From: SYIM01 sp041182885
Lineage (GTDB): Bacteria; Pseudomonadota; Gammaproteobacteria; Burkholderiales; Burkholderiaceae_E
Direction of reading: 5' to 3'
DNA length: 64,000 bases
NCBI GenBank assembly: GCA_049423065.1
Contig: JBMSQB010000003.1
Location: forward strand, 72,408-136,407
Position numbers and translations under genes: made by a program. The notes below the pieces were generated by a model. That model was not told the origin of the DNA. It did no database searches and was given only the letters and a program-made list of their open reading frames with translations. Within the stretch, counting starts at the first letter, position 1, and each line of letters starts with the position of its first letter. This document shows, piece after piece, positions 36,177 through 45,970 of the stretch.

Positions 36177-36776
36177 CTAGTGTGAGCCGTGGCCTGAACC
36201 CGACTTCGGCCGGGCTGCGTGAGGGGCGACCATCAGCCGGTCAATCAGGGCGATGGCAAGCGCCGAGAGCAGGAACATGCCATGGATGATGGTCTGCCAG
36301 AGGAGCGTCTGGTCTGACAGCGTGCCAGCCGAGATGAAACTCTTCAGCAGGTGAATGGAGGAGATGCCGATGATGGCGGTTGCAAGCTTCACCTTGAGCA
36401 CATTGGCGTTGACATGCGACAACCACTCGGGCTGGTCGGGGTGGTCGTTCAGACGCAGTCGCGAGACAAATGTTTCGTAGCCGCCCACGATCACCATGAT
36501 CAGGAGGTTTGAAATCATCACCACGTCGATCAGCGAAAGGACGATGATCATGATCACCGTCTCCTTGCTCCGTTCGGTGAGACCCAGCCGCGCGATCGAC
36601 TGGTCAAGCGCCTCGGGGCGCCAAAGCAGTTCAACCAGGTGGGCAAGTTCTTCAACGAACAGCACCACGTAGACAACCTGGGTGACGATCAGCCCGAGAT
36701 AAAGCGGCAGTTGCAGCCAGCGACTGGAGAAGATCAGGCGAGGGATGAATCCAGGCTTGGGTTGCGGATCGGTCAC
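36177..36776 (-). CDS. UPF0114/YqhA family inner membrane protein
   Basis: 199 residues with about four membrane spans: PLYLGLIVTQVVYVVLFVEEL, TVIMIIVLSLIDVVMISNLLIMVI (two parts), then segments around residues 140 and 175. GGYETFVSRLRLNDHPDQPEWLSHVN is the conserved family stretch. Function unknown; homologues are broadly conserved in proteobacteria. I chose the GTG at 36776 (MTDPQPKPGFIPRLI) with GGAGCG upstream; an ATG-initiated extension to 36872 exists but is not family-like. It sits 45 bases upstream of the fumarase gene. Confidence 0.85.
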   Translation of the reverse strand: MTDPQPKPGFIPRLIFSSRWLQLPLYLGLIVTQVVYVVLFVEELAHLVELLWRPEALDQSIARLGLTERSKETVIMIIVLSLIDVVMISNLLIMVIVGGYETFVSRLRLNDHPDQPEWLSHVNANVLKVKLATAIIGISSIHLLKSFISAGTLSDQTLLWQTIIHGMFLLSALAIALIDRLMVAPHAARPKSGSGHGSH

Positions 36777-37063
36777 GGAACGCTCCGGAAAGACGGGCGG
36801 GAGTTGGGGAAGAGAGCGCTGCCTGCCTGCGTGCGGCCGGTCAGTCGAGGTCGAACAACCACAGCTGCTCAAGCGCAGACGCTCAAAAACGGCCGTTTCC
36901 GCGCGGCCTGAATGGTAGCGGAATTCGGGATTCCCCTTGACTCAGGGCCGTCAGGCGGTTGCGCGACCTGTCCGTAAGCTAAGCGTAAGACTTTCGGCCT
37001 ACGCTCTGCGCGATTCTAAAAGAGGGCTGACCGTTCGCCCCCGATGCCACTTCCGGAGACCCC
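36777..37063 (+). promoter_or_regulatory. Intergenic region upstream of acs
   Basis: Divergent spacer of about 290 bases between the UPF0114 and acs genes. No credible gene. It holds an inverted pair GCGTA/TACGC within 36977-37010 and a GGAG ribosome site shortly before the acs ATG. I can assign no specific operator. Confidence 0.3.
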
Positions 37064-39046
<1,983 letters not shown>

Positions 39047-39179
39047 GTATCCAGCACGCTGTACCACGGCATCACCAATACAAGCTGACCACGCCGGCTT
39101 TGAAGCGCTGTCGCGCGCGGGCGGGTTGGCTGATCAAGTGGGTCGTCAATGAAACGGCTCACACACTGGAGAGACATCG

Positions 39180-39467
39180 ATGCTGACGACGGTGACCGTC
39201 GCCAAGGCACTCGTCGAGTTCGCAGGCTTTCTGTTGCTGGGGCAGGGATTGGTATTCCTGCTGAGTTTTGGAAGGCACGAGAGCAACCCGATCTACCGCT
39301 TCCTGCGGTTCCTCACCGGGCCCGTGGTCCGGCCGGTTCGAGTGATCACGCCCCGCTTTGTCGTCGATCAGCATGTACCCGCCATCGCCCTGTTCATTCT
39401 GTTCTGGGCTTGGGTTGCGTTGAAGTTCTGGCAGGTGGTGCTCGCGCATGAGGCCGGATTGCTATGA
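39180..39467 (+). CDS. Small two-span membrane protein of unknown function
   Basis: 95 residues. Two hydrophobic helices, VEFAGFLLLGQGLVFLLSF and VPAIALFILFWAWVALKFW, flank a basic loop (RFLTGPVVRPVRVITPR). The middle resembles YggT-like loops, but I do not recognise the family. Its 3' end overlaps the next gene by four bases (ATGA), so it is translationally coupled to the TPR protein. Its place between acs and the symporter suggests an accessory role in acetate uptake or membrane anchoring of the TPR protein. Confidence 0.7.
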   Translation: MLTTVTVAKALVEFAGFLLLGQGLVFLLSFGRHESNPIYRFLRFLTGPVVRPVRVITPRFVVDQHVPAIALFILFWAWVALKFWQVVLAHEAGLL

Positions 39468-40039
39468 ATGCGCTCAAGGTCTGGTACTTGCGTCAGATGG
39501 CCACCTGGTCCACGTTCTTCCGGCAGAGCGCCATGGCGCTCGAGTACTGGGAGCGCATTCGGTTGATGCGGCCACGCGATCCGGCGGTGCTTGCAACGGT
39601 CGCCGGGCTGCATGCGTCGGCGGGCCGTCGCGACCACGCTCGTGAACTGCTGCGTGAATCCATTGGTATTGACGCTGCGCAGGCCTATGTTCACTTCAAT
39701 CTGGGCTACCTGCTCCAGCAGGATGATCATCATGCCGAGGCCCTTGAGGCGTTTGAACGTGCCTTGGCGCTCAACCCCAAGCTCGATCAGGCACTTTATG
39801 GTCAGGCGCTTTCGCTCATCAAGCTCGATCGGGTTGAGGAGGCGCTCGAGCCGCTCAAAGCCAATATGCGGCTGCAGCCGCTGTCTCCCTATGGTTTCTA
39901 TCAATTGGCCCATGCGCTCAACCGGCTGGGCCGGCACGATGAGGCCAGGAAGGTCATCGTTCAGTTATCAGGATTCGAGCCCCAGGTCGCGCGGCAGGTG
40001 CAGCGTGAAACTGGGATCGATGCGGGGTTGCCGGAATAG
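39464..40039 (+). CDS. Tetratricopeptide repeat protein
   Basis: 191 residues. At least three TPR units can be read: around residues 44-70 (DPAVLATVAGLHASAGRRDHA), 78-105 (YVHFNLGYLLQQDDHHAEAL, then ALALNP) and 112-138 (LDQALYGQALSLIKLDRVEEAL). Such repeats are protein-protein scaffolds. No signal peptide is evident. Start overlaps the small membrane protein by four bases. It may bind the membrane protein or a transport component; there is no direct evidence. Confidence 0.8.
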   Translation: MNALKVWYLRQMATWSTFFRQSAMALEYWERIRLMRPRDPAVLATVAGLHASAGRRDHARELLRESIGIDAAQAYVHFNLGYLLQQDDHHAEALEAFERALALNPKLDQALYGQALSLIKLDRVEEALEPLKANMRLQPLSPYGFYQLAHALNRLGRHDEARKVIVQLSGFEPQVARQVQRETGIDAGLPE

Positions 40040-40099
40040 CCGGGTCGCCGCGTTTCGACGGCGTTGTTCGCAGCGCTTCATTCATCACCAGGAGGGTCC

Positions 40100-40363
40100 A
40101 TGCAATCCGACTCAAGGCGCCAGGAATACTGGTCAAGGAACCTCAGGATCACCGCGATCCTGTTGGCCTTGTGGTTCGTTGTCACGTTCGTCATCGGCTG
40201 GTACGCACGTGATCTCAGCTTCAATTTCTTCGGCTGGCCGTTCGCGTTCTGGGTGGGCGCACAAGGTGCGCTGGTCGTCTATGTCTGGATCATCTGGTAC
40301 TACGCCAGTTACATGAACCGGCTCGACAAGGAATTTGGTGTCGACGAGGGAGACGACGAATGA
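40100..40363 (+). CDS. DUF4212 small subunit of sodium:solute symporter
   Basis: 87 residues. Two membrane helices, AILLALWFVVTFVIGWYA and FWVGAQGALVVYVWIIWYYA, with the family signature QEYWSRNLRI and the tail YMNRLDKEFGV. DUF4212 proteins pair with a large SSS-family permease; the next gene overlaps by four bases. GGAGGG lies before the ATG at 40100; the open frame further upstream is not coding. Confidence 0.9.
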   Translation: MQSDSRRQEYWSRNLRITAILLALWFVVTFVIGWYARDLSFNFFGWPFAFWVGAQGALVVYVWIIWYYASYMNRLDKEFGVDEGDDE

Positions 40364-42426
40364 GCACTGCAGCCCAATCACAGAAGGCCTTTACCGCGCA
40401 GCTTAAAAAGGTCTACGGTTTTTACACCGGCGGATTCGCAGCGTTCGTCATCGTTCTGGCCATCCTGGAACAGATGGGATTGCCGCGAACCATGATCGGC
40501 TATGTGTTTCTGGCCGCCACGGTGTTGCTCTACGCCGGTATCGGTGTCATGAGCCGCACCAACGATGCAGCCGAATACTATGTCGCCGGCCGGCGGGTTC
40601 CTGCCGTGTTCAACGGCATGGCCACCGGCGCCGACTGGATGTCGGCTGCGTCGTTCATCGGTATGGCAGGCACGCTCTACCTCACAGGCTATGGCGGTCT
40701 GGCCTTCATCATGGGCTGGACGGGCGGCTACGTGCTGGTGGCGTTGTTCCTTGCTCCGTATCTGCGCAAGTTCGGTCAGTTCACAATCCCCGACTTTCTG
40801 GGAGCCCGGTATGGCGGCCATGTGCCGCGGTTCATCGGGATCGTGATCGCCATCATCTGCTCGTTCACTTACGTGGTAGCGCAGATTTATGGCGTGGGTC
40901 TGATCACGACCCGGCTCACCGGTGTGCAGTTCGAGATCGGAATCTTTCTGGGTCTGGCCGGCATTCTGGTTTGCTCGTTCCTGGGCGGCATGAAGGCGGT
41001 GACCTGGACGCAGGTGGCGCAATACATCATTCTGATCATTGCCTATCTGATTCCGGTGGTGTGGCTCTCGGTGAAGCAAACCGGTTTCCCGATTCCGCAA
41101 CTCATTTACGGGCAGCAACTTCAGAAGGTCACGCAGCTTGAGGACAAGCTGATTGCCGACCCGAAGGAAAATGAGGTTCGGTCGCTCGCTGCAAAGCGTG
41201 CCGAAGCGGCGCGTGCGGCGCTGAAGGAACCGGAAAAAGCGTTTGAGGCAGGCAAGGGCGCCGCGCAGAAAGCGGTTGCAGACGCCAAGGCCTCAGGCAA
41301 CGCCGACGCTGTCAAGAAGGCAGAAGACGCGCTGGCCAAGTATCCGGCCGACGTGAACGCAGCCAAGGCGATGTGGACGCGTGAGGCGGGCTTGCAGGCG
41401 CGCGCTGCGCAACTGCAGCGCCACGGCGAAGCCTTCCCAGGTGCTACCGAAAAGGCACGCGACACCTCTCGCAAGAACTTCCTTGCGCTGGTGTTCTGTC
41501 TGATGGTGGGCACGGCAGCGCTGCCGCACATTCTCATGCGCTACTACACGACGCCATCGGTCAAGGAGGCGAGAAGCTCGGTGACCTGGTCACTGTTCTT
41601 CATCTTCCTTCTTTACTTCACGGCGCCTGCGCTGGCAGTTTTGGTCAAGTTCGTGGTCTATAACGATCTGGTCGGAACATCGTTCTCGCAGTTGCCGGCG
41701 TGGGTACAGGCGTGGCAGAGGGTCGATCCATCGTTGTTATCGCTCATTGATATCAACGGTGACGGGATTGTGCAGCGCGCTGAGCTTTCCATCGGTGGCG
41801 ATATCGTCGTGCTGGCAACCCCTGAAATCGCAGGGCTGCCTTACGTGATTTCGGGACTGGTGGCAGCAGGGGGTCTTGCTGCTGCGCTCTCGACCGCTGA
41901 CGGTCTGCTGCTCACGATTGCGAACGCGCTGTCGCACGATCTCTATTACAAGATGATCGATCCGAACGCGCCCACTGCTCGTCGTGTGATGATCTCGAAG
42001 ATCCTGCTGCTGGTCGTTGCCATTCTGGCTGCGCTGGTTGCTGCACAGAAACCGGCTGACATTCTGTTCCTGGTGTCTGCCGCCTTCTCCTTCGCTGCGG
42101 CGGGTTTCTTCCCGGCGCTCACGATGGGGATCTTCTGGAAGCGCACTACGGGCATTGCTGCTTCACTGGGCATGGTCGCTGGCTTTGGCATCACGTTCTA
42201 CTACATGATCACCACTCAACCGTGGCTGCGCGAGGTGTTCCTCAGCATTCCGCGGTCGACGCCGGTGTCCTTGTGGTGGGACATTCAGCCAATTTCGGCC
42301 GGCCTGTTTGGCGTGCCGCTGGGATTCCTGGTGATCTTCCTGGTGTCCCTGATCACACCTGCGCCCGATAAGGCGACGCAGGATCTGGTTGAGGATGTCC
42401 GTTATCCCAATTTGAAAGCGGCCTGA
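40360..42426 (+). CDS. VC_2705-type sodium:solute symporter (acetate/short-chain acid permease), with cytoplasmic insert and EF-hand-like loop
   Basis: 688 residues, SSS family, about 13 spans. Core motifs: NDAAEYYVAGRRVPAVFNGMA, TGADWMSAASFIGMAGTLYL and RFIGIVIAIICSFTYVVAQIYG. Residues 251-372 (41110-41475) are a hydrophilic Ala/Lys/Glu-rich stretch inserted between spans, probably a coiled coil. Residues 464-475 (DINGDGIVQRAE) match the EF-hand calcium loop (D-x-N-x-D-G, final E). Its context after acs suggests import of acetate or related acids with Na+. The overlap with the DUF4212 gene indicates a two-subunit carrier. Confidence 0.88.
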   Translation: MSTAAQSQKAFTAQLKKVYGFYTGGFAAFVIVLAILEQMGLPRTMIGYVFLAATVLLYAGIGVMSRTNDAAEYYVAGRRVPAVFNGMATGADWMSAASFIGMAGTLYLTGYGGLAFIMGWTGGYVLVALFLAPYLRKFGQFTIPDFLGARYGGHVPRFIGIVIAIICSFTYVVAQIYGVGLITTRLTGVQFEIGIFLGLAGILVCSFLGGMKAVTWTQVAQYIILIIAYLIPVVWLSVKQTGFPIPQLIYGQQLQKVTQLEDKLIADPKENEVRSLAAKRAEAARAALKEPEKAFEAGKGAAQKAVADAKASGNADAVKKAEDALAKYPADVNAAKAMWTREAGLQARAAQLQRHGEAFPGATEKARDTSRKNFLALVFCLMVGTAALPHILMRYYTTPSVKEARSSVTWSLFFIFLLYFTAPALAVLVKFVVYNDLVGTSFSQLPAWVQAWQRVDPSLLSLIDINGDGIVQRAELSIGGDIVVLATPEIAGLPYVISGLVAAGGLAAALSTADGLLLTIANALSHDLYYKMIDPNAPTARRVMISKILLLVVAILAALVAAQKPADILFLVSAAFSFAAAGFFPALTMGIFWKRTTGIAASLGMVAGFGITFYYMITTQPWLREVFLSIPRSTPVSLWWDIQPISAGLFGVPLGFLVIFLVSLITPAPDKATQDLVEDVRYPNLKAA

Positions 42427-42440
42427 CCGCTGGTTGTGTC

Positions 42441-42471
42441 GCAGCTGCTGCCGCAGGTGGCAGCTGCTTTT
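42441..42471 (+). terminator. Rho-independent-like terminator after the symporter
   Basis: GCAGCTGC (42441-42448) and GCAGCTGC (42460-42467) pair as an 8-bp stem over an 11-base loop and are followed by TTTTC. It begins 14 bases after the stop codon and would end the acetate operon before tRNA-Ser. Confidence 0.6.
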
Positions 42472-42554
42472 CAGGGGGCGTCACCGGGTTGTTTCGGGGC
42501 GCCCCTTTCCATTGGTGGGTTCGCCTCAGCCTCTCTGCTAAAATCAACAGGTTC

Positions 42555-42645
42555 GGAGAGATGGATGAGTGGTTTAAGTCGCACGCCTGGAAAGCGTGTA
42601 AGGGTTAACAGCCCTTCGGGGGTTCGAATCCCCCTCTCTCCGCCA
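42555..42645 (+). tRNA. tRNA-Ser(GGA)
   Basis: The gene folds completely. Acceptor GGAGAGA (42555-42561) pairs with TCTCTCC (42635-42641); the discriminator is G and CCA is encoded at 42643-42645. The anticodon stem CACGC/GCGTG encloses CTGGAAA, so the anticodon is GGA, reading serine UCC and UCU. A long variable arm (GTAAGGGTTAACAGCCCTTC region) and the T-loop GTTCGAATC are typical of serine tRNAs. Confidence 0.97.
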
Positions 42646-42647
42646 AA

Positions 42648-42674
42648 ATGCCCGCGCAAGCGGGCATTTGTTTT
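42648..42674 (+). terminator. Rho-independent terminator of tRNA-Ser
   Basis: ATGCCCGC (42648-42655) pairs with GCGGGCAT (42660-42667) over a GCAA tetraloop, followed by TTGTTTT. It starts three bases after the tRNA CCA end. Confidence 0.85.
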
Positions 42675-42686
42675 GGCGGAGAGAGA

Positions 42687-42852
42687 GCACAGGCCCTGCG
42701 GCCTGTGCGTGGTGATTCGAAAGGCCGGGCATGCAAAGCCCGGCCGGGGTCGAGGAGCCTCGCGTAAGCGAGGCGAGGTGACCGAATCCCCAAGGGTGAT
42801 GTGGCGCTACGAAAGCCCGGCCGGGGTCGAGGAGCCTCGCGCAGCGAGGCGA
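42687..42852 (+). repeat. Hairpin-rich direct-repeat block downstream of tRNA-Ser
   Basis: Two nearly identical 41-42-base direct repeats begin at 42735 and 42812 (both start AAAGCCCGGCCGGGGTCGAG and continue through GAGCCTCGCG to AGCGAGGCGA; one differs by TAAG versus CAG in the loop). Each contains a hairpin with CCTCGC/GCGAGG arms. Before them lie perfect hairpins GCACAGGCC-CTGC-GGCCTGTGC (42687-42708) and GGCCGGGC-N7-GCCCGGCC (42723-42745). No open frame here looks coding. The block from 42646 to 42965 therefore holds a terminator, repeats and no visible gene. Confidence 0.75.
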
Positions 42853-42965
42853 AATTCTGGGGGCGCTGCCCGAACGGCTCGAGCTGCGCAACCCAAAGGA
42901 GTAGTGATGCAGGCGGGCAGCACGACTGCAGTTAAGAAAGGGCGGATCTGTCGCGATCCTGCCAG

Positions 42966-43898
42966 ATGACGCTCGATCCCATCACGCCGCTCACGGATGC
43001 GGAGCTGGTTGCCAGGCTCCGAACCGGAGTGATCGCACAGCCCCAGCTGGTCGACGAGTACTACCGGCGCTGCGTGCCGATCTATCTGGATTTCCTTGGT
43101 GTTCACTGGCATACGGGCTGGTATGAGCCGGGGCCCGGTCGGCCCTCGCCGCGTGATCAGGAGCGCATGATCGAACGTGTGGTGAGCGCGGCTGGGCTCG
43201 AGCCGGGCATGCGGGTGCTTGACGTGGGATGTGGCATCGGTGGCACCGCAGGCTGGCTCGCGCGTCATTGTCAGGTTGATGTGGTGGGACTCACTCCCGT
43301 GCCTGCTCAGAAAGCACTTGCCGAATACTGGTTGTCGTCCCAAAAGCTCAACCCCATTCCCCGGATCGTGCTGGGTCACGCTGAAGCGCTGCCTTTTGAC
43401 GCGGCAAGTTTCGATGTGATCGTATTTTTTGAGTCGCTCTGTCATGTCCAGAATCGAGCCCATTTCATGCACGAGGCGGCCCGGGTCCTGCGGCCTGGCG
43501 GGCGTCTCGTGGGCGAGGATTGGCTTCGCAGTGGGCCGCACGAGGCGTGTGTCGATCAGACTGGCCACGACGCATTGATCGAGCGGGTCGAACGCCTGTG
43601 GGCGATCCCTGCGCTCGGAAATGCTGAGCAATACCTTGCCTTGATGCACGAAGCCGGGTTCGAACCGGCTGTCTGCCACGACCTGCGGTCGGAGAGCGCC
43701 TTGCAGAAGGGCTTTGCGGTGACCCCAGAGCAGCAGGCCGATCTCGATGAACAGATCCAGCGATGCGACAACCCGCTGCTCGGCCTGGTACTCGAGGGAT
43801 TGAAGGCGCTGGGTGCGGCGACCGCAGCCGGGTGTTTCACCATTGGCCGATTCCAGGCGGTTTCCCGTGGTTCTCGCCGACACTCGGCAGTGATATAA
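42966..43898 (+). CDS. SAM-dependent methyltransferase, class I
   Basis: 310 residues. The SAM motif I is RVLDVGCGIGGTAGWLA, the acidic post-I strand VDVVGLTPVP and motif II FDVIVFFESLCHV, as in methyltransferase type 11 proteins related to tocopherol or sarcosine methyltransferases. Residues 39-50 (YLDFLGVHWHTG) are a substrate cap. It lies 7 bases before the amidohydrolase gene on the same strand, so it may modify the same compound. Substrate unknown. No clear ribosome site precedes the ATG. Confidence 0.82.
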   Translation: MTLDPITPLTDAELVARLRTGVIAQPQLVDEYYRRCVPIYLDFLGVHWHTGWYEPGPGRPSPRDQERMIERVVSAAGLEPGMRVLDVGCGIGGTAGWLARHCQVDVVGLTPVPAQKALAEYWLSSQKLNPIPRIVLGHAEALPFDAASFDVIVFFESLCHVQNRAHFMHEAARVLRPGGRLVGEDWLRSGPHEACVDQTGHDALIERVERLWAIPALGNAEQYLALMHEAGFEPAVCHDLRSESALQKGFAVTPEQQADLDEQIQRCDNPLLGLVLEGLKALGAATAAGCFTIGRFQAVSRGSRRHSAVI

Positions 43899-43905
43899 AA
43901 GCGCC

Positions 43906-44919
43906 ATGAAAATCATCGACATCTTCAATCATGTGATGCCGCCCGCCTACCTTGAACTGGTCAAGGCGCACTCGAAAGAGCCCGGCATGGTCAAGCGGAT
44001 GAGCAACCTGCGCATGCTCTGGGACATCGAGCACAGGGTGGCCATGCTGCGCGAGCAGTTTCCGCAGGTGCAACAGGTGCTCACCCTGGGGCTGCCGGCG
44101 CCGGAGCTCATCGGCGACGCCTCGCAATCGCCTGAGTTTGCCCGGGTGGCCAATGACGGAATGGCGGACATGGTCCGTCGGTACCCGGGTGAGTTCCCTG
44201 CGTTTGTTGCATCGCTGCCCATGAACAATGTTGCAGCGGCCCTGGCGGAAATGGATCGGGCGATCGGGCAACTGGGCGCGCGGGGCATTCAGATCATCTC
44301 CAGCGTGGCGGGGCGGCCGCTTGATGACCCGGAATTCTTTCCGGTGTTCGAGCGCGCCACCCGGCACCATGATGTGCCCATCTGGATGCACCCGGCGAGG
44401 CCCGCCACCCGGGCCGACTACGCGGGTGAGCCGAAATCGCGCTACGAGATCTGGCAGGTGCTGGGTTGGCCCTATGAAACCAGCGCAGCCATGGCGCGTA
44501 TCGTGTTTTCGGGCATGCTGCAGCGTCTGCCCGAGATGCGCATCATCACCCATCATTGTGGCGGCATGATCCCGTACTTTGCGGGTCGGGCTGAAACGCT
44601 CTGGGCGCAACTCGGTTCGCGAAGTGCAGATGGCGATGAGGCCGATGTGCTCAGGCGCCTGGAGAAGCCGCCCATCGAATACTTCAAGATGTTTTATGGC
44701 GATACGGTTCTGGGTGGCGCTGCAGCCCCGCTGGCTTGCGGGCTTGCGTTCTTCGGTCCTGACCGGGTGGTGTTTGCAAGCGACTGTCCGTTCGATCCCG
44801 AGGAAGGGCCGATGTTTATCCGGGAAGGCATTGCGTCAATCGAATCGCTCAAGCTTTCGGACAACGATGCTCGCAAAATCTATTTTGGCAATGCTGCGCG
44901 TCTTTTGAAACTTCGCTAA
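43906..44919 (+). CDS. Amidohydrolase family protein, ACMSD-like, with altered metal motif
   Basis: 337 residues, TIM-barrel amidohydrolase_2 family (decarboxylases and hydrolases such as ACMSD). The N-terminus is MKIIDIFNHVMPPAY: where family members have D-x-H-x-H, this protein has D-x-F-x-H (Phe7, His9). Later metal ligands are present: His162 (IWMHPA), His216/217 (ITHHCGG) and Asp293 (FASDCPFDP). It probably acts on a carboxylated aromatic or ring-opened compound. Next to a methyltransferase and followed by a Bug binding protein after 17 bases, it belongs to a catabolic operon. Confidence 0.8.
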   Translation: MKIIDIFNHVMPPAYLELVKAHSKEPGMVKRMSNLRMLWDIEHRVAMLREQFPQVQQVLTLGLPAPELIGDASQSPEFARVANDGMADMVRRYPGEFPAFVASLPMNNVAAALAEMDRAIGQLGARGIQIISSVAGRPLDDPEFFPVFERATRHHDVPIWMHPARPATRADYAGEPKSRYEIWQVLGWPYETSAAMARIVFSGMLQRLPEMRIITHHCGGMIPYFAGRAETLWAQLGSRSADGDEADVLRRLEKPPIEYFKMFYGDTVLGGAAAPLACGLAFFGPDRVVFASDCPFDPEEGPMFIREGIASIESLKLSDNDARKIYFGNAARLLKLR

Positions 44920-44936
44920 CCCTTCGGACTGTTCAC

Positions 44937-45899
44937 ATGATCCATTTCATTTCCCGCCTGGGCCTTGTGGCGGTCGCTTTCGCGGTGTCCACGGCCGCCA
45001 TGGCGCAGTCGTATCCGTCGCGACCGATCACGCTGGTGGTTCCCTACACACCGGGCACTGGAATCGACATCATTGCCCGCACCGTGGGCCCCAAACTGAT
45101 CGAGCGGTGGGGCCAGCCCGTGGTGGTTGAAAACAAGCCCGGTGCAAGCGGAAACATTGGTGCCAACGCTGTCGCCAAGGCCCAACCCGACGGCTACACC
45201 ATGATGGTGACGGTCAACACGTTCACCATCACACCCGCCCTCTACGCCTCGTTGCCCTATGACCCGGTCAAGGACTTTACCGTTGTGAGCGGCGCGGCCA
45301 CCGGCAATCTGGCGCTGGTGGCGCATCCATCGGCGGGCATACGTGATCCGAAAGATCTCATCGCGGTTGCCAAGTCGGGCAAGCTCAACTACTCGTCGCC
45401 AGGCAACGGTACGCCCCAACACCTGGCCATGGAAGTGATCAAGCGCCGAATGGGATTTGACGCCCTGCATGTGCCCTACAAGGGCGCCGCGCAGGCGCTC
45501 ACCGACCTCCTGGGTGGTCAGGTTCAACTGGCGGTGCTGCCCGTACACACCGCCCTGCCGCATGCGCGGTCGGGCAAGCTCAATGCCATCGCGGTATCGG
45601 GTGAACGCCGATCGGTACTGGCGCCCGATCTACCCACCTTCGCCGACCTGGGCCTCAGGAACCTGGGCCTGGATCTCTATTTCTGGGTGGCAGGCCCCCC
45701 AGGGTTGCCCGCCGACATTGCACGCAAATGGACGCAGGAGCTCGCCGCGGTGCTCCAGCTTCAGGATGTGCGCGATACCTTCCTGCGGCAGGGAATGGTG
45801 CCGAACGCCGTGCCGCCCGACGAGCAAACCCGCGAGATTGCCGCTGACGTGGCACGCTGGAGAGCGTTCGTGGCGGAGGCGGGCATCAAGGCCGATTGA
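44937..45899 (+). CDS. Tripartite tricarboxylate transporter (Bug/TctC) substrate-binding protein
   Basis: 320 residues. The signal peptide ends at AAMAQSYPSRP. The first lobe carries the family phosphate-turn-like loop VPYTPGTGIDIIAR and ENKPGASGNIGANAVAKAQPDGYT; the second lobe includes VPYKGAAQALTDLLGGQVQLAV. Bug proteins bind carboxylated ligands in the periplasm, sometimes for a TctAB permease; none is nearby. It overlaps the MmgE/PrpD frame region only marginally and shares its strand. First of two Bug genes in this operon. Confidence 0.9.
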   Translation: MIHFISRLGLVAVAFAVSTAAMAQSYPSRPITLVVPYTPGTGIDIIARTVGPKLIERWGQPVVVENKPGASGNIGANAVAKAQPDGYTMMVTVNTFTITPALYASLPYDPVKDFTVVSGAATGNLALVAHPSAGIRDPKDLIAVAKSGKLNYSSPGNGTPQHLAMEVIKRRMGFDALHVPYKGAAQALTDLLGGQVQLAVLPVHTALPHARSGKLNAIAVSGERRSVLAPDLPTFADLGLRNLGLDLYFWVAGPPGLPADIARKWTQELAAVLQLQDVRDTFLRQGMVPNAVPPDEQTREIAADVARWRAFVAEAGIKAD

Positions 45900-45970
45900 T
45901 TGGAAGTTGCCGACCCATACGATTCGCCGGACAGTTCACCCGGTTGTCGTTTGTCCCTGAGAAGCCGCCA

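Noticed and set aside
42687..42852. CRISPR array
   Set aside because: Only two direct repeats, with internal hairpins and no regular spacers; no cas genes.
42471..42891. Minus-strand frames reading GERGIRTPEG and WRREGDSNPR
   Set aside because: These are the familiar false proteins that arise from the antisense of tRNA genes; here tRNA-Ser(GGA) and its flanking repeats.
42555..43000. Integrative element at tRNA-Ser
   Set aside because: No integrase, no duplicated tRNA 3' end and no mobile genes are seen in the window; kept only as a question in the repeat finding.
42807..43928. 373-codon minus-strand frame opposite the methyltransferase
   Set aside because: The plus strand has the complete SAM-binding motif, the minus frame does not resemble a protein family.
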